A stretch of 9,334 bases of DNA from Caulobacteraceae bacterium (lineage in GTDB: Bacteria; Pseudomonadota; Alphaproteobacteria; Caulobacterales; Caulobacteraceae): contig SDZP01000121.1 of the NCBI GenBank assembly GCA_004144935.1, positions 1 to 9,334 of the forward strand. Reading direction: 5' to 3'. Positions 8,228 through 9,334 of the stretch are shown piece by piece. The translations under genes were made by a program, and so were the position numbers. Within the stretch, counting starts at the first letter, position 1, and every line of letters starts with the position of its first letter. The notes below the pieces were generated by a model that was not told the origin of the DNA, made no database searches, and saw only the letters and a list, made by a program, of their open reading frames with translations.

Positions 8228-8256
8228 CGGATACGCCCCCGATGGAACCCACGCAA
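8228..8256 (-). promoter_or_regulatory. Candidate sigma-70 promoter for asd
   Basis: On the minus strand TTGCGT (8256-8251) and TATCCG (8233-8228) are 17 nt apart. The -10 is a weak match. The predicted leader is about 25 nt, enough for the asd ribosome site. Motif evidence only. Confidence 0.35.
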
Positions 8257-8342
8257 GGCGAGGAAACCTCTAGGCCGGTTAAGGCCCCCTTTTCGGGCGG
8301 TTTATGGCCGGCCGATAGGGACTAGGTCTGTCGCACATTCAT

Positions 8343-8348
8343 GGAAGG
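8343..8348 (+). promoter_or_regulatory. Shine-Dalgarno deciding the start at 8356
   Basis: GGAAGG lies 7 nt before the ATG at 8356. The in-frame ATG at 8341 sits inside this region and has no ribosome site of its own, so 8356 is the more likely start. Confidence 0.6.
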
Positions 8349-8355
8349 CCCTGAT

Positions 8356-8670
8356 ATGGCGACGCTGTTTCTGACCTACAAGCTGAAACCCGAAACTGCA
8401 CCGGAAGTGTTCGAAGCCTGGATACGGGACAGCGACTACCCGGCCATGCGCGGCCTGCGGCGGGTGGCGTCGTACGTGAACTACAAGGCGACCGGCCTCT
8501 TGATGGGCGAGGGCAAGCCCAGCGCCGACCATATCGAGGTGTTCGACATCCCGGACCTGGCCGGCTTCGTGGCCGAAGACATGCCGGGCGGTGTGGTGCA
8601 GGCGATCATGGGCCAGTTCATGGGCTATGTGGACAACCCGGAATTCATCATCGCCGAGGCGGTGGTTTAG
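8356..8670 (+). CDS. REDY-like / HapK family small protein
   Basis: A 104-residue protein starting MATLFLTYKLKPE. It resembles the REDY-like HapK proteins, small dimeric alpha/beta-barrel proteins named after RedY/HapK of prodigiosin-type clusters but widespread in Proteobacteria outside them. Features that prompted this: a beta-strand start (ATLFLTYKLKP), then FEAWIRDSDYPAMRGL, a YVNYKATGLLMGEGKP segment, the strand HIEVFDIPDLAGF, and the end EFMG-like QFMGYVDNPEFIIAE. The biochemical role is unknown; no pigment-cluster gene is nearby, so a prodigiosin role is not implied. No signal peptide or membrane segment. Divergent from asd and followed by a large inverted repeat. The family call is from memory of the pattern, hence moderate confidence; that it is a real gene is much surer. 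Confidence 0.7.
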   Translation: MATLFLTYKLKPETAPEVFEAWIRDSDYPAMRGLRRVASYVNYKATGLLMGEGKPSADHIEVFDIPDLAGFVAEDMPGGVVQAIMGQFMGYVDNPEFIIAEAVV

Positions 8671-8697
8671 GCGGTCGTTGACTACGCCTCGGAGCAT

Positions 8698-8853
8698 CCT
8701 TCTCCCCTTGCGGGAGAAGGTGGCGCGAAGCGCCGGATGAGGGGTCGACAGACCTGTCGGCTGCGATGAGGGGGTTGGGACAAGCTCGCTTTGAGCGGGT
8801 GCGACCCCTCATCCGTCGGCTCTGCCGACACCTTCTCCCGCAAGGGGAGAAGG
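8698..8853. repeat. Large composite inverted repeat between convergent genes
   Basis: Outer arms 8698-8722 and 8829-8853 are perfect 25-bp inverted copies. Inner arms 8734-8747 and 8802-8815 are perfect 14-bp inverted copies. Each outer arm is also its own hairpin: CCTTCTCCC pairs with GGGAGAAGG around a 5-nt loop. Between outer and inner arms the halves carry different mini-hairpins: GGCGC-GAA-GCGCC (8722-8734) on the left and GTCGGC-TCT-GCCGAC (8815-8829) on the right. The central 54 nt (8748-8801) show no clear symmetry. There is no T-run on either side, so it is not a standard terminator, though it may slow transcription from both neighbours. It fills most of the gap between the REDY-like gene and the next gene. 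Same layout as 2606-2768. Confidence 0.85.
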
Positions 8854-8884
8854 GAGTCCTGAGGCTAATCCCTGATAATCCAGC

Positions 8885-9334
8885 CTACCGCGCCCGCCTG
8901 TAGGTCAAATCAAACGTGGGCTTCCAGGTCACGCCCTTGTCGGCCGAGGTCTCGCCGAACTGGCGGACCGTGCCGTCGGCGGCGGGGGTGTAGGTCATGC
9001 GGGTCAGCGTGCCGCCCCAATCGCCCTGTATGACGATGGCCGTGCCTGTCCAGCCGCCGCGGAACTCGGCCCAGGTCCCGCTGGAATCCAGCCAGGTCTG
9101 GCGCCAGCCCTTTTCGTCGGGACGCCAGGCGTTGAGGCTGCCGCCGCCGTTTCCCTTCAGCGGCTTCCAGTTCTCGCGCACCGCGCAGCCGCCATAGAGC
9201 TTCTCGATCGTGCTGCGGGCGACCAGCACGTCCTGGCCGGTGGGGTAGACGTCCCAGTTGCCGACCCAGAAGTCGAACTGCCGGCGCTCGGGCTCCTGGC
9301 AGGGGGGCGTGGCGGCGGGCGCGGTCGTCTGGGC
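8885..9334 (-). CDS. Hypothetical exported protein, FDFWVG motif (partial, 5' end beyond window)
   Basis: 149 codons are visible, in frame to the right edge with no stop; the stop is the TAG at 8887-8885. The visible start AQTTAPAATPPCQEPE is rich in Ala, Thr and Pro, like the stretch just after a signal peptide, so export is likely; the signal itself is outside the window. It continues with FDFWVGNWDVYPTGQ, YGGCAVRENW, then Trp/Gly-rich beta-strand-like repeats (GWRQTWLDSSGTWAEFRGGW, GDWGGTLTRMTY) and a basic end. FDFW[VL]GxW openings are typical of small calycin-like/lipocalin-like beta-barrel proteins of unknown function, including DUF1579-type families. The two Cys (in PPCQE and GGCAV) could form a disulfide outside the cytoplasm. 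Function unknown. Confidence 0.8.
   Translation of the reverse strand, partial: AQTTAPAATPPCQEPERRQFDFWVGNWDVYPTGQDVLVARSTIEKLYGGCAVRENWKPLKGNGGGSLNAWRPDEKGWRQTWLDSSGTWAEFRGGWTGTAIVIQGDWGGTLTRMTYTPAADGTVRQFGETSADKGVTWKPTFDLTYRRAR

Noticed and set aside
8306..8313. GGCCGGCC palindrome in the asd/REDY-like intergenic region as an operator
   Set aside because: An 8-bp GC palindrome is expected often by chance at this base composition, and no larger symmetry surrounds it.
8698..8853. Insertion-sequence remnant or bidirectional terminator
   Set aside because: There is no transposase fragment and no flanking direct repeat that I can see, and no T-run on either side; a dispersed intergenic hairpin repeat fits better.

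Overview
The window is a high-GC bacterial chromosome segment. Gene content and style suggest an alphaproteobacterium, most likely of the Caulobacteraceae (Caulobacter/Phenylobacterium type). The pointers are strong GC bias at third codon positions that leaves long spurious ORFs opposite real genes, GTG/TTG starts, intergenic hairpin repeats with GAA loops, and the clade-typical proteins BioB, AhcY, PdxY, Asd and RarD. This assignment is inference; no rRNA or other strong phylogenetic marker is present.

Layout from left to right. bioB (biotin synthase, minus strand) lacks only its last few codons at the left edge. It is divergent from ahcY (S-adenosylhomocysteine hydrolase, plus strand). Their shared 214-bp region holds an AT-rich near-perfect 22-bp palindrome that resembles the operator of the ArsR-family SAH sensor SahR, with a plausible sigma-70 promoter for each gene on either side. 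ahcY ends at a rho-independent terminator that is built into a composite hairpin repeat. Next comes pdxY (pyridoxal kinase), whose stop overlaps the start of a cytoplasmic-looking beta-lactamase-fold serine hydrolase (GTGA overlap). A second, unrelated-looking beta-lactamase-fold hydrolase with a Tat-like signal peptide converges on it, and the two stop codons share a 4-bp CTAG. Upstream of that gene on the minus strand are rarD (EamA-type transporter) and asd (aspartate-semialdehyde dehydrogenase), separated by a clear intrinsic terminator. Divergent from asd is a small REDY-like/HapK family protein. A large inverted repeat of the same architecture as the one after ahcY follows it, and the window ends in a partial minus-strand gene for a probably exported protein with an FDFWVGNWDV motif.

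Most of the window is core metabolism: biotin, the methyl cycle, vitamin B6 salvage, and the Asp-family/diaminopimelate branch. There is no mobile element, CRISPR array, tRNA, rRNA or recognisable defence system, and I do not see an obviously new multi-gene system. The items most worth a second look are the ahcY operator-promoter layout, the paired composite repeats with covarying mini-hairpins, the pdxY-hydrolase coupling, and how rarD is expressed from just behind a terminator.
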